Assembly (NCBI RefSeq): GCF_030767025.1 | Contig: NZ_JASITE010000026.1 | Span: forward strand, 1-64,000 | DNA: 64,000 nucleotides | Direction: 5' to 3' | DNA from: Nocardia sp. CC227C | Lineage (GTDB): Bacteria > Actinomycetota > Actinomycetes > Mycobacteriales > Mycobacteriaceae | Shown here: positions 42,563 to 50,035 of the stretch, one piece after another | How positions within the stretch are numbered: the stretch's first letter is position 1 | How the letters are laid out: each line of letters begins with the position of its first letter | The notes under the pieces: model-generated | Database searches by the model: none | What the model was told of the DNA's origin: nothing | Seen by the model: the letters and a program-made list of their open reading frames with translations, nothing else | Program-made: the position numbers and the translations under genes

Positions 42563-42802
42563 TCAAGATTTGCGTGTACCACCGCCTGGCCAGCGGCCGA
42601 ACACCATGCGGTAGTAGCGGGCAGCGAGCCCTGACGCTTCGCGTAGCGACATGTGTTGCAGCAGCAGTGTTTGCAGAGTCCGGAAGGGATGCTCGGAGTT
42701 GGCCCATTTGGCGAGACCTTCGCCTTTGGTCCAGTACTCGTTGAGTTCTCGACTCGCGCCGGTCTTTCCGTCGGGGTCAACCAAGGCTGTACACCCCCTC
42801 AT
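42563..42802 (-). CDS. hypothetical phage protein, 79 aa
   Basis: Starts MRGCTALVDPDGKTGASREL; helical with LREASGLAARYYRMVFGRWP near the end. Overlaps the upstream gene by 26 bases. Unknown. Confidence 0.5.
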   Translation of the reverse strand: MRGCTALVDPDGKTGASRELNEYWTKGEGLAKWANSEHPFRTLQTLLLQHMSLREASGLAARYYRMVFGRWPGGGTRKS

Positions 42803-43022
42803 CCGGAAGGTCGCCGACCTCGGGTTCGTCGTTGAGGTGACAGCGGCATTCGAGCCCGCCTTTGGGACAGCCACGCGCCTCGTCCTCGGGACGGTTCTCG
42901 TACTCGTCGGCCCAGTCACGCAACGATCGCTTCTCGCGCGCGCGTACCGCCCGATGCGGATCAGGGTGGCAGCATCCGTACCGGCAGTTCGAGCGAACCA
43001 TCATCGCCATACGCACCGCCAT
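42777..43022 (-). CDS. Cys-rich phage protein, 81 aa
   Basis: Has CRYGCC near residue 13 and GCPKGGLECRCH in the middle, probable zinc ligands, and an acidic end. Several nearby ATGs make the start uncertain. Unknown function. Confidence 0.5.
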   Translation of the reverse strand: MAVRMAMMVRSNCRYGCCHPDPHRAVRAREKRSLRDWADEYENRPEDEARGCPKGGLECRCHLNDEPEVGDLPDEGVYSLG

Positions 43023-43056
43023 TTACATCGCAAATAGAAACCCGCAGGTCAGGGCG

Positions 43057-43230
43057 TCACTTGTTGGGCACTTCCGGATGCATCGCAAAGAATAGTGCCG
43101 CAGTGGCGTCCTCGTAGACGGGCCACAGCGCTGCGTCCACCGCGTCGGCGAAAGACGGCATGCCGAGACATGCGCTGAGACGGTCAGCGACGGCCCGAAC
43201 CTCTGCCGAGAAGGATTCCGGACGGATCAA
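43057..43230 (-). CDS. small phage protein, 57 aa
   Basis: A TTG start with AGGAG seven bases upstream opens a 57-codon frame (IRPESFSAEVRAVADRLSAC then ADAVDAALWPVY). Helical, no known family. Confidence 0.45.
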   Translation of the reverse strand: MIRPESFSAEVRAVADRLSACLGMPSFADAVDAALWPVYEDATAALFFAMHPEVPNK

Positions 43231-43248
43231 CGGGATACTCCTCGGTGG

Positions 43249-43440
43249 CTATGTCAGCACGGTCGGTTCGCCGATCACGCCGCCGCCCTCGTCACGTCGC
43301 CCCCAGAACAGTTCCGGGGAGCCATCCGCGTTGAGGAACAGAATCCAGGAGGTGCCGTCGTCGCGGATGCCCTCGATCAGCCCGGACCAGTCCTTCGTGA
43401 TGGACGAATGCTCGTAGCGTTCAATGTTGATGTTGCGCAT
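43249..43440 (-). CDS. small phage protein, 63 aa
   Basis: ATG with CAGGAG upstream; MRNINIERYEHSS then SWILFLNADGSPELFWGR. Probably a small beta-barrel. First protein gene after the tRNA cluster. Unknown. Confidence 0.5.
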   Translation of the reverse strand: MRNINIERYEHSSITKDWSGLIEGIRDDGTSWILFLNADGSPELFWGRRDEGGGVIGEPTVLT

Positions 43441-43516
43441 GGATGCTCCTGAAAAGTGGTGCCGGAACATCCATCCGGACGAGTTAAGCCCGAAGCCGAA
43501 GGCAACGGGCGGGTTG

Positions 43517-43589
43517 TCGGTCCAGCAGGATTTGAACCTGCGGCCTCTGCCTTATCAGGGCAGCGCTCTCACCGCTGAGCTACAGACCG
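43517..43589 (-). tRNA. tRNA-Ile(GAT)
   Basis: Full cloverleaf; 7-bp acceptor with two G-U pairs, anticodon loop CTGATAA, discriminator A. 3'-CCA is not encoded. The 43590-43781 stretch that follows holds no further recognisable tRNA. Confidence 0.9.
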
Positions 43590-43781
43590 AAAGCCCCGCC
43601 GATTTGAGGAAGCTGGTGCTCGAGCCTTGGCGGGGGTCGCTCCACGGAAGAAATGTGCGCACATTTCCGCTTCGCCGCTTGGTATGGGGTGGCGGCCCGG
43701 TCTAGTCACTCCACTGGGTACTTCCGGGCGTGCCCGGTTTCCTGACCCTGCGACCGCTCTTACCTAGTGCAAGACCCATCG

Positions 43782-43855
43782 TCGACCCGACGGGAGTCGA
43801 ACCCGCATCTTCCGCCGTGACAGGGCGGTGCTCTAGCCGATTAAGCTACGGATCG
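43782..43855 (-). tRNA. tRNA-Asp(GTC)
   Basis: Full cloverleaf, anticodon loop CTGTCAC on a CCGCC/GGCGG stem, acceptor CGATCCG/CGGGTCG, discriminator A. Confidence 0.9.
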
Positions 43856-43859
43856 TTTG

Positions 43860-43932
43860 CTGGCTCGGCAGGGTTCGAACCTGCGCTCCCCCGCTTAACA
43901 GGCGGGTGCTCTGCCGACTGAGCTACGAGCCA
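43860..43932 (-). tRNA. tRNA-Asn(GTT)
   Basis: Full cloverleaf, anticodon loop CTGTTAA, acceptor TGGCTCG/CGAGCCA, discriminator G. Confidence 0.9.
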
Positions 43933-43936
43933 TTGG

Positions 43937-44010
43937 GGTGATCGACGGGTCTTGAACCCGTTTCCTCCGGGATCACAACCCGGTGCCTCGACCGCTTCGG
44001 CTTCGACCAC
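43937..44010 (-). tRNA. tRNA-His(GTG)
   Basis: Anticodon loop TTGTGAT on CCGGG/CCCGG, acceptor GTGGTCG/CGATCAC, discriminator C as usual for tRNA-His. The extra 5' G is not encoded. Confidence 0.85.
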
Positions 44011-44012
44011 AG

Positions 44013-44085
44013 TGCCTTCAGGAAGAATCGAACTTCCGACCCCCGCCTTATCAGGGCGGTGCTCTCACCACTGAGCTACAAAGGC
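44013..44085 (-). tRNA. tRNA-Ile(GAT), second copy
   Basis: Anticodon loop CTGATAA, acceptor GCCTTTG/TGAAGGC, discriminator A. Shares the anticodon with the gene at 43517 but differs in acceptor and T stem. Confidence 0.9.
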
Positions 44086-44091
44086 ATCTCG

Positions 44092-44163
44092 TGCCCTCGG
44101 CTGGGATTGAACCAGCGACCTACCGCTTAAGAGGCGGCAGCTCTCCCACTGAGCTACGAAGGC
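44092..44163 (-). tRNA. tRNA-Lys(CTT)
   Basis: Anticodon loop CTCTTAA, acceptor GCCTTCG/CGAGGGC, discriminator A. Confidence 0.9.
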
Positions 44164-44164
44164 G

Positions 44165-44238
44165 TGCCCCCGGTCCGGCTCGAACGGACGACCCGCCGCT
44201 TAAAAGGCGGCTGCTGCTGCCAACTGAGCTACGGAGGC
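44165..44238 (-). tRNA. tRNA-Lys(TTT)
   Basis: Anticodon loop CTTTTAA on GCCGC/GCGGC, acceptor GCCTCCG/CGGGGGC. The D arm contains a GCAGCAGC stretch that leaves one D-stem pair unmatched. Confidence 0.85.
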
Positions 44239-44242
44239 TTCG

Positions 44243-44315
44243 TGACCTCGGTGGGAATCGAACCCACGTCGCCCTGAGTGAGAGTCAGGGTGCCGAACCA
44301 GCACAGCACGAAGTC
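44243..44315 (-). tRNA. tRNA-Glu(CTC)
   Basis: Anticodon loop CTCTCAC on CCTGA/TCAGG, acceptor GACTTCG/CGAGGTC, discriminator A. Confidence 0.85.
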
Positions 44316-44319
44316 GCAG

Positions 44320-44395
44320 TGACGTAGATCGGAGTCGAACCGACGAGGGTCCTGATTGAAAGTCAGGCTGCCCATACCGACAGAGCAACTACGCC
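44320..44395 (-). tRNA. tRNA-Glu(TTC)
   Basis: Anticodon loop CTTTCAA on CCTGA/TCAGG, acceptor GGCGTAG/CTACGTC, discriminator A. With the CTC copy it covers both Glu codons. Confidence 0.8.
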
Positions 44396-44399
44396 ATCG

Positions 44400-44478
44400 T
44401 CCGGCTGGATGGAATCGAACCACCTGTGCCCGAGGGCGGGAGGGTTACAGCCTCCGTGCACACCATGTGCTCAACCGG
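44400..44478 (-). tRNA. tRNA-Tyr(GTA)
   Basis: Anticodon loop CTGTAAC on GGAGG/CCTCC, extended variable region, T loop TTCGATT, acceptor CCGGTTG/CAGCCGG. The D arm is short. Confidence 0.75.
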
Positions 44479-44522
44479 ATTATCCGGCCCGCTCCCACGC
44501 GCGAGTTCGGGCCAAACGATCG

Positions 44523-44597
44523 ATGCGGTGGTCGGATTTGAACCGACGTCATTCCAGCTTATGAGGCTGGCGTGCGACCGAACTGCACTACACCGCA
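44523..44597 (-). tRNA. tRNA-Met(CAT)
   Basis: Anticodon loop CTCATAA on CCAGC/GCTGG, acceptor TGCGGTG/CACCGCA. Paired first acceptor base argues against an initiator. A lysidine-modified Ile role cannot be excluded. Confidence 0.85.
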
Positions 44598-44630
44598 ACG
44601 ACGCAGCCGACATGCGCCGGACTGCGCTCG

Positions 44631-44702
44631 CACGGGCGGAGAGAATCGAACTCCCGACACGCGGTTTTGGAGACCGCTGCTCTGCCACTGAGCTACGCCC
44701 AT
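44631..44702 (-). tRNA. tRNA-Trp(CCA)
   Basis: Anticodon loop CTCCAAA on GCGGT/ACCGC, discriminator G as expected for tRNA-Trp. The acceptor includes a T-G pair. Confidence 0.9.
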
Positions 44703-44729
44703 TCGGTTCCGCCGTGCGGCGAAACGCTG

Positions 44730-44816
44730 CGGAAGACAGAGGACTCGAACCCCATGCCCAAACGAGCACGAACGCGCTAGCAACGCGGCTCGACCTCCAT
44801 GGCCGATTTGTCTTCC
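44730..44816 (-). tRNA. tRNA-Ser(GCT)
   Basis: Type II tRNA with long variable arm; anticodon loop TTGCTAG, acceptor GGAAGAC/GTCTTCC, discriminator G. Confidence 0.85.
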
Positions 44817-44861
44817 ACTGAAGAACGGCCCTGGACTCGAAGAGCGGAACCGTTCATAGCG

Positions 44862-44947
44862 CGGAAAGCTGAGGAGTCGAACCCCCGGGACTCAATGCCC
44901 GCCTCCGGCTTTCGAAACCGGCTGGCCTCCACAGGCCGGAACCTTCC
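44862..44947 (-). tRNA. tRNA-Ser(CGA)
   Basis: Type II tRNA with long variable arm; anticodon loop TTCGAAA, acceptor GGAAGGT/GCTTTCC, discriminator G. One T-stem pair is unmatched. Confidence 0.8.
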
Positions 44948-45326
44948 ATCACCGCCGCCGTTTCAGCGTGCGGTGCAACTAGATTCGCAGGAGCGCTGAA
45001 GTGCTGCAACTGATTTTCCGACGTGCGGTTACGCGAATCCCGGCTCGCCAACCGTCCGGGTGGCTGCCGGGTCACTTCCGCAACCTAGGGGTTGCGGCGA
45101 AGCTGAGGGTGGGGAGTTTCCTAGGCTCCGACCGGGGCACGGGCCGTAAGGCATGTAGTTCCCGGTGCTGCGATTTGCCCGCTGAGGCATCGGTTTCCGG
45201 CCGCTGAGCCTTCCCGTACCAGCCACTTGGCCGTCAGGTTCCCGACATCGCACACATTCGCGGCCCGACCACGCAGGTAGCCGCTCACTCTGTCACCACC
45301 AGCACAGCTAGCTAGGCTGTGCTTTG
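44948..45326. other. non-coding spacer with two strong hairpins
   Basis: No protein or clear tRNA gene. CCGCAACC (45078-45085) pairs with GGTTGCGG (45090-45097) around a four-base loop; AGCACAGC (45301-45308) pairs with GCTGTGCT (45316-45323) around TAGCTAG. They may be tRNA-precursor processing signals or terminators. Short open frames here lack ribosome sites. Confidence 0.5.
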
Positions 45327-45395
45327 CTCCCCGTCCGCGAGTCGAACGCGGTTCCTGCCGATTACGCGGCTGCTCTGCCGTTGAGCTAGCGGGGA
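45327..45395 (-). pseudogene. degenerate tRNA-like gene
   Basis: D arm (TAGCTCAACGGCAGAGC), T arm (CCGCG, TTCGACT, CGCGG) and most of the acceptor pair normally. The anticodon arm cannot form five pairs around a seven-base loop: GCCG/CGGC encloses only six bases (CGTAAT). The gene is also only 69 bases. Either a decayed tRNA or one with an unusual anticodon arm; identity cannot be assigned. Confidence 0.55.
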
Positions 45396-45498
45396 TACCG
45401 TTATGAAGTTGTGGGGAGAGTGCCGGAGGCGTTTCTTACCTTGGGCATGAGGCTCCGCTGAAAAAAGTAGCAAAACCGCTGGTCGCATCTCGCCGTCG

Positions 45499-45504
45499 AT
45501 TATA
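45499..45504 (-). promoter_or_regulatory. TATAAT -10 box before tRNA cluster
   Basis: A perfect TATAAT on the minus strand in an AT-rich patch (about 45455-45535) of otherwise GC-rich DNA, with a start about 97 bases before the first tRNA-like gene. No good -35 hexamer is seen. Probably drives the tRNA array and perhaps the genes beyond it. Confidence 0.55.
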
Positions 45505-45535
45505 ACGATTTGATCTCGTTCGATCCTGCGGGTTA

Positions 45536-45805
45536 TTAAGCGCCACACTCCCCGGTGAATCCGCCGTACACCGAGCCTTCTTGGCCGGGTTCGTTGCTGC
45601 GGGTGCATTCGTGGTCGTGGTAGGCGGCGCGCGGGCACCGTTTGTTGCCGCAGTCCGGGCACACGATGAACGGCATGAAGCGCAACTCGCTCGCGTCCGG
45701 GTCGAGGGCCGCGACTGCCCGCCGCCATTCCTCATGGCAGTAGTGGCAGCCGCATGTGTCGATCGGGAAGCGCGAAAACAGGACGTACACAACTTTGGCC
45801 TTCAC
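45536..45805 (-). CDS. zinc-ribbon phage protein, 89 aa
   Basis: Two metal-binding clusters: TCGCHYC near residue 18 and VCPDCGNKRCPRA near 48-60, then HDHEC and a Gly-rich end. Very common type in actinophage genomes, of unknown role. GTG start overlaps the previous stop. Confidence 0.65.
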   Translation of the reverse strand: MKAKVVYVLFSRFPIDTCGCHYCHEEWRRAVAALDPDASELRFMPFIVCPDCGNKRCPRAAYHDHECTRSNEPGQEGSVYGGFTGECGA

Positions 45806-46419
45806 GCCGCCGTCTTCCATCCGTAGCTGCCGAGAGCACCAGCGATGTCGGGTGGCTGCCATCCGTCGGGTTTGATGATCTTGCCGTCGTCGCGTCGAAT
45901 CACCTTGCCGTCCACCAGTTTCGCGAGGTTCGAGGTTTGAACCGCTTCCCACACCGACTTCATCGGTAGGTGCAGCAACGCCCCCAACGCCGCGGTCGCG
46001 CTGATCAGCACGTCGAGGTAGGCGGTCGTGAGCCGAAGATTGCGATCGTCGACAGCCGCGGCGAGACGGTTGCGGTAGAGGTCGAAGCGACGCGGCCACG
46101 AGTTCGGCGCTTCGCGGTCGTAGGTGTCCCACGACGGCGAAAAGATCACGTCCCGCAGGACGGATGTCTCGCCTTCCAGCTGACGCGCGACACCGACCCG
46201 GAGGGCAAGGCCGGCGGTCACGTAGAGGACGTCGGCGATGCCATCGGCGGTGGCGATCATGTCGCGGGCTTCGAGCGCTCCCCGGAGTTCGTCGACTTCT
46301 TCGCTGATGAGCCGCAATGCCAGTGCAAGTTCTTCGTCGCTGGGCCAGCCGGGTTCGTCGCGCAGGGCAACACCGCAGGCGCGGTTGAAGGAGGCGACGT
46401 CGCTGAAGATTGTGGTCAT
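45802..46419 (-). CDS. MazG-like nucleotide pyrophosphohydrolase
   Basis: A 205-residue helical protein. SEEVDELRGALE carries the EExxE metal motif and ADGIADVLYVTAGLAL the second Asp motif of the all-alpha NTP-pyrophosphatase superfamily. The C-terminal part has KVIRRDDGKIIKPDGWQPP, typical for phage members of this group. May cleave nucleoside triphosphates or the alarmone pool. Confidence 0.7.
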   Translation of the reverse strand: MTTIFSDVASFNRACGVALRDEPGWPSDEELALALRLISEEVDELRGALEARDMIATADGIADVLYVTAGLALRVGVARQLEGETSVLRDVIFSPSWDTYDREAPNSWPRRFDLYRNRLAAAVDDRNLRLTTAYLDVLISATAALGALLHLPMKSVWEAVQTSNLAKLVDGKVIRRDDGKIIKPDGWQPPDIAGALGSYGWKTAA

Positions 46420-46688
46420 GCCGCGATTCCTTCGTCCGCGTGTCCGCGCGTGTACGCTCTCGCCCGCGACACCTTGTCGTGCAGGTCTTCGAGCAGCATG
46501 TAGGTGGAGAGCCAATCCCGGGCGTCGTAGGCGACCTGGACTTGCTGCCCGAGCGCCTGGATTTCGTGCATGACGACAGCGATGTCGGTGTCGGTGGGAT
46601 GCCGCCACAGCCGATGTTCTTCCATCTGGTCGGCGGTCACGGGTCCGTCGATGGACAGCAGCTGCCCGCATTCAGTGCATGTCGGCAA
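46416..46688 (-). CDS. hypothetical, 90 aa
   Basis: Starts MPTCTECGQLLSIDGPVT with a possible zinc knuckle plus a later HRLWRH; helical C-terminus. Overlaps the MazG-like gene by four bases. Unknown. Confidence 0.5.
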   Translation of the reverse strand: MPTCTECGQLLSIDGPVTADQMEEHRLWRHPTDTDIAVVMHEIQALGQQVQVAYDARDWLSTYMLLEDLHDKVSRARAYTRGHADEGIAA

Positions 46689-46697
46689 GGGAGCCTC

Positions 46698-47453
46698 CTA
46701 CAGGTCGGTGAGGTCGACGAGGGTGGTGTTGTCGCTGACTGGTGCGGAGTCGTCGGCGAGGATGTCGACGACGGTCCGGTAGTGGCCGCGGTCCAGTTCC
46801 GCGGTGAGGCGGCAGTGGTAGTGGCCGGCGAACAGCCTTCGGGGCATGGTCTGGTCGACGACCCGGCGCAGGAGTTCGCGATGCCGTTCGGCGGTGTCGA
46901 TCTCTTGCTGGGGGAAGCCGAGTGGGTTGCCTTCGATGCAGGGGATGCGCACGCCCGCGGGCACGTCGTGGCAGAGCATCACATCAATACGTCCGTCGTC
47001 GGACGCTTTTTGTGCTTGAGCGATGCTGATGGTTTCGCCGGGCCACCATTCGCGACCTGGTGTGCGCCAGGGCCGGTCGACGGAGTGGGCGCCACCGAGC
47101 GCCAGGAACCGCACACCTGACCATTCCCACCGGTATGTGCGGGGTAGGTAGAAGATGTTGGGGCGCAGCGGGATCGCAGTGCAGCCGTGTTCGGCGACAA
47201 GGTCGCGGAGTCGATCATGATGGTCATGGTTGCCGTCGACCCAGCCGAGCATGAGGCCGGTCTTCTTCAGCTCCGTCTGGACGGCTTTGAAGAAGTTCGG
47301 TCGCATGTCGAACGCGAAGTCGCCGACATGCAGGATCGCTTGTGCGCCTTCTTCAGCGGCGTAGCGGATCGCGCGGCGCGCATGGTGCTGGTTCGCGTGC
47401 CAATCGCCGACGAACGCGAGCCGTTCGGGATTGAGCCCGTCCCAGTCGGTCAT
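46698..47453 (-). CDS. metallophosphoesterase
   Basis: A 251-residue calcineurin-like phosphoesterase with all motifs: VGDWHAN, LHVGDFAFD, DGNHDHHDRL, MLCHDVP and FAGHYHC. Such phage enzymes act on nucleic-acid ends or cyclic nucleotides; substrate not predictable. The start overlaps the previous stop (ATGA). Confidence 0.75.
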   Translation of the reverse strand: MTDWDGLNPERLAFVGDWHANQHHARRAIRYAAEEGAQAILHVGDFAFDMRPNFFKAVQTELKKTGLMLGWVDGNHDHHDRLRDLVAEHGCTAIPLRPNIFYLPRTYRWEWSGVRFLALGGAHSVDRPWRTPGREWWPGETISIAQAQKASDDGRIDVMLCHDVPAGVRIPCIEGNPLGFPQQEIDTAERHRELLRRVVDQTMPRRLFAGHYHCRLTAELDRGHYRTVVDILADDSAPVSDNTTLVDLTDL

Positions 47454-47797
47454 CGTTCGAGCCTTCCGTGAGCACGGACAGCCTTCCAGCGCATCCAGAT
47501 CGGGTCGCTGACGTATGGATCGCAGCCTGGTTCGGCGCGGTCGCGGTGCTCCCAGAGCGCGATGACGACTATGTGGAGCCCGGCCGGGAGGACGAGCGTC
47601 TTCCGGTGGTACTCGTCGCCGCCAAACCATGGGAACAGGTAGTAGCGCCATCGCCCGCGGCTTGGCATGCCCATGTAGTCGATCCAGATTCGGCCACGGA
47701 TCGACCGTTGGATTGACCGCCAGCTGGTCACAGCTTCGACCATGCGGCGACCGACCAAGGCGCGAACGCGATCACCGGGATTCATCAGACGGCTCAC
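47450..47797 (-). CDS. hypothetical, 115 aa
   Basis: Trp/Arg/Tyr-rich protein (IDYMGMPSRGRWRYYLFPWF). An alternative ATG at 47785 would reduce overlap with the small upstream gene. Unknown. Confidence 0.5.
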   Translation of the reverse strand: MSRLMNPGDRVRALVGRRMVEAVTSWRSIQRSIRGRIWIDYMGMPSRGRWRYYLFPWFGGDEYHRKTLVLPAGLHIVVIALWEHRDRAEPGCDPYVSDPIWMRWKAVRAHGRLER

Positions 47798-47933
47798 TCT
47801 CGATCACGTCGATTTCGAAGGCGTCGGCCCAGTCGTCGAAGGCGTTGACGCCCGCCATGTACGCGATCCTCAACAGCTCTTTCAGCGCCCTACCTGTCAT
47901 CGTGTAATCCTCGTCGTCATCGATGTAGCTCAC
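47772..47933 (-). CDS. small acidic protein, 53 aa
   Basis: GTG start overlapping the upstream stop (GTGA). SYIDDDEDYTMTGRALKELL then FDDWADAFEIDVIES. Strongly acidic. Unknown. Confidence 0.5.
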   Translation of the reverse strand: MSYIDDDEDYTMTGRALKELLRIAYMAGVNAFDDWADAFEIDVIESEPSDESR

Positions 47934-48592
47934 GCCGCCTCCTGCTGGGTAGCGGTGATGGGTGGTGCGCCGATCAGTCGCCCGAGTAGCGCGAACTGTG
48001 CTGGGGGCCAGCTGGTTTCGCAGGCTATGCACCAGGCAGCGGTTTGGGTCGCTTGCAGTACGTACCGGCGTACCAGCTCCCCCGCTCCCCCGTCGACGAG
48101 CATGGTGGTTTCTCCGCAGGCGGGGCAGGCGGCACGTAGTTCGTAGGTGTGGGCAATTTCGGTGGGCAGGAGCGTGCGGGCTCGTTCGACCCATGCGTCG
48201 ATTTCGCGAGTCATCGTCCGCAGCAGGGCGACATCTTCCGGCCGCCACGGGTGATCCGACAGCGCGTACAGGCGCCGCACGGTGACGGGTTGGCTTGCTG
48301 GTTCCGCGGGCGTGGCGGGCCACCAGGTGGCGGTGCGCATGTCGATGCGGACTTGCAGGGACAGTGCATCGGTCCAACCCGGTACCGAAGATGCGGGCGC
48401 CGATCGGACGAAAGTATCGCCGTTGTCCTCACCATGCCGCGCCTCGAGCAGTTCGGTGTAGAGGCTTTCGCGGACGATCGCTTCGGGGCCGTCGTCTCGT
48501 TGGATGGTGTCGGGGCGCAGGCCGACGAGTGCGTGGACGGCGTCGGTGAGGGCAGCGTGCGCGCCGTGTACTAGTTCAACGACTTCACCCAT
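47930..48592 (-). CDS. zinc-ribbon phage protein, 220 aa
   Basis: Helical N-terminal half; C-terminal CPACGETT and WCIACETSW form a zinc ribbon. Resembles a frequent actinophage type (DUF7341-like). Role unknown. Confidence 0.55.
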   Translation of the reverse strand: MGEVVELVHGAHAALTDAVHALVGLRPDTIQRDDGPEAIVRESLYTELLEARHGEDNGDTFVRSAPASSVPGWTDALSLQVRIDMRTATWWPATPAEPASQPVTVRRLYALSDHPWRPEDVALLRTMTREIDAWVERARTLLPTEIAHTYELRAACPACGETTMLVDGGAGELVRRYVLQATQTAAWCIACETSWPPAQFALLGRLIGAPPITATQQEAA

Positions 48593-49175
48593 GCGATGTC
48601 GCCTTCAGCAGCGCTTTGAGCACCCGCATGGTGTGGCGGGCGTCTTCCAGAGCGTTGTGGATGCCTTCGGTTTGTTCGGGTGGTGTGAATTCCTCCGGAG
48701 CCTTCTCCAGGGCCTGCTGAAGCTCGTTGGTGAACATCGGCAGCCCCTTGGGCAGACGGATCATGCGGCCCCACAGCTGTGCGAGGACAACATGGTCGTA
48801 TGCGCCGTAGTCGGCCCACAGCGACGGCGTGCCCTCGGCGAGGAGGAATTCACGCACCTCGTTGGCTATCACCCATTTCGGCTTCACCAGCACCGAGGAC
48901 GTATCGAGCACGCCAGGTGCGGTCAGGCGCACCCCGTGCTTGCTGTCGCCCTGGCCGGTGTACTGAAGCCTGGACTTGTGGCCTCTCAGCGGAAGCTGCG
49001 ACCACACGTTCTGCAACAGCCAGGGATCTGCTTTGATCCGGTCAACTGGCATATCGGAGTTCACCGCGTAGTACTCGCGGCCGGTGTCGGAGACGATGCC
49101 GATGGAGATCAGCTCGATCGTCCGGCCGTCCTCGAGGAATTCGGTGTCGTAGGCATAGATCGTGCGGTCACTCAT
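48585..49175 (-). CDS. 3'-5' exoribonuclease (DEDDh)
   Basis: A 196-residue RNase of the DEDDh fold. YDTEFLEDG holds the first Asp-Glu pair, WADYGAYDHV the second Asp and GIHNALEDARHT the His/Asp motif. Similar to RNase AS-like proteins of mycobacteria and their phages, which trim A-rich RNA ends. May remodel host or phage transcripts. Confidence 0.75.
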   Translation of the reverse strand: MSDRTIYAYDTEFLEDGRTIELISIGIVSDTGREYYAVNSDMPVDRIKADPWLLQNVWSQLPLRGHKSRLQYTGQGDSKHGVRLTAPGVLDTSSVLVKPKWVIANEVREFLLAEGTPSLWADYGAYDHVVLAQLWGRMIRLPKGLPMFTNELQQALEKAPEEFTPPEQTEGIHNALEDARHTMRVLKALLKATSHG

Positions 49176-49353
49176 CGGGGGTAGCTCCGTGGTCGTGTTC
49201 TTCCCGGATGCAGCGTGTTTGGCGGTCGAAGACGCATTCGTCTGGCCGCAACACGGCGGGGAACCATCCGCCACGGATCCCGCCTACGTCGAACGGTGCC
49301 GGTTTGGTGCGGTGTTCGCGGTTACGTTTCCGCCAGGGGTTCAGTCGCATCAT
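49168..49353 (-). CDS. small phage protein, 61 aa
   Basis: Basic N-terminus (MMRLNPWRKRNREHR), conserved-looking GGWFPAVLRPDECVFDRQTR. Overlaps neighbours by four to eight bases. Unknown. Confidence 0.5.
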   Translation of the reverse strand: MMRLNPWRKRNREHRTKPAPFDVGGIRGGWFPAVLRPDECVFDRQTRCIREEHDHGATPDE

Positions 49354-49568
49354 CGACGCCCGCCGAATCCGCTCCCGAATGCCGTCCGCAGCTTCCCGAA
49401 CTCCGCGTCGATTTCTTCCAGCGGACGCTTCGCCTTCACCGTCACCGCTTGTGCAGTAATGGTTCTCGTCCGTTCGTGATCTGCCCGCCTCAGGTACCAG
49501 ACGGTCGCGGCGCCGCACGCCAGTATGGCGGCCAGCAGGATCAGCGTGACGGCGTCGACGGCTGTCAT
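49350..49568 (-). CDS. single-pass membrane protein, 72 aa
   Basis: Hydrophobic helix at residues about 4-25, then a charged cytoplasmic-type tail. Unknown; one of several tiny membrane proteins in the early operon. Confidence 0.5.
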   Translation of the reverse strand: MTAVDAVTLILLAAILACGAATVWYLRRADHERTRTITAQAVTVKAKRPLEEIDAEFGKLRTAFGSGFGGRR

Positions 49569-49750
49569 TCCTCGGAACTCCCTGTGTCTTCGCCGAAGAG
49601 GTTGGCGATGGTGATGGGCCGGTTGTAGTGCACGAGCGCGTGCGCGTGCATGAGGGCGCGGATGTCGTCGTCGGCGGGTAGTGGCCCGTTCCAGATTTCG
49701 CACCCGTACGCGACGCAGGTGATGACTTTCGGCACGGTCGGTTTAGGCAT
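49565..49750 (-). CDS. small phage protein, 61 aa
   Basis: Starts MPKPTVPKVITCVAYGCEIW; the DDDIRALMHAHALVHYN segment suggests a zinc-finger-like unit (two Cys, two His). Unknown. Confidence 0.5.
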   Translation of the reverse strand: MPKPTVPKVITCVAYGCEIWNGPLPADDDIRALMHAHALVHYNRPITIANLFGEDTGSSEE

Positions 49751-49859
49751 CGTTGATGTCTCCGGCCTGACGAACTGTGCGAGCCATCGCAGTAAGCGCC
49801 CCAACGTATGCCGCCACCAGTGCGAGAACGGCGGCGACACTAATCGCAATCCGGTTCAT
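49743..49859 (-). CDS. tiny membrane protein, 38 aa
   Basis: One transmembrane helix (IAISVAAVLALVAAYVGAL) with a short polar end. GGAGGAGG lies just upstream, inside the preceding tiny gene. Overlaps its neighbours. Confidence 0.5.
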   Translation of the reverse strand: MNRIAISVAAVLALVAAYVGALTAMARTVRQAGDINDA

Positions 49860-49941
49860 CGGGTTCGTCCTCCTCCAGGAATTCCCACGGGCTGTAGTCG
49901 TCGGAGGGTGGACGCTCCGGATTCGAATCAGATTCGGGCAT
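49840..49941 (-). CDS. tiny acidic protein, 33 aa
   Basis: Starts MPESDSNPERPPSDDYSPWE and ends in a Glu/Asp run. Its 3' end supplies the ribosome site of the next gene. Could be a leader peptide. Confidence 0.4.
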   Translation of the reverse strand: MPESDSNPERPPSDDYSPWEFLEEDEPDEPDCD

Positions 49942-50035
49942 TTGCTGACTCCTTGCCGCGTTTGAACTCAGAGTATCGACAGCGTCAAAGGCGAAAAGGA
50001 GTCACCAGAATTCAGGAATAGCCAATCAGTCGCGG

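Noticed and set aside
43590..43781. Possible extra tRNAs between tRNA-Ile and tRNA-Asp
   Set aside because: The stretch has a CCGGGCACGCCCGG palindrome and a D-arm-like segment, but no T arm with a TTCGA-type loop and no pairing anticodon arm.
45001..45253. Open frames on both strands downstream of the tRNA-like gene
   Set aside because: No ribosome site, biased composition, and overlap with strong hairpins; treated as non-coding.
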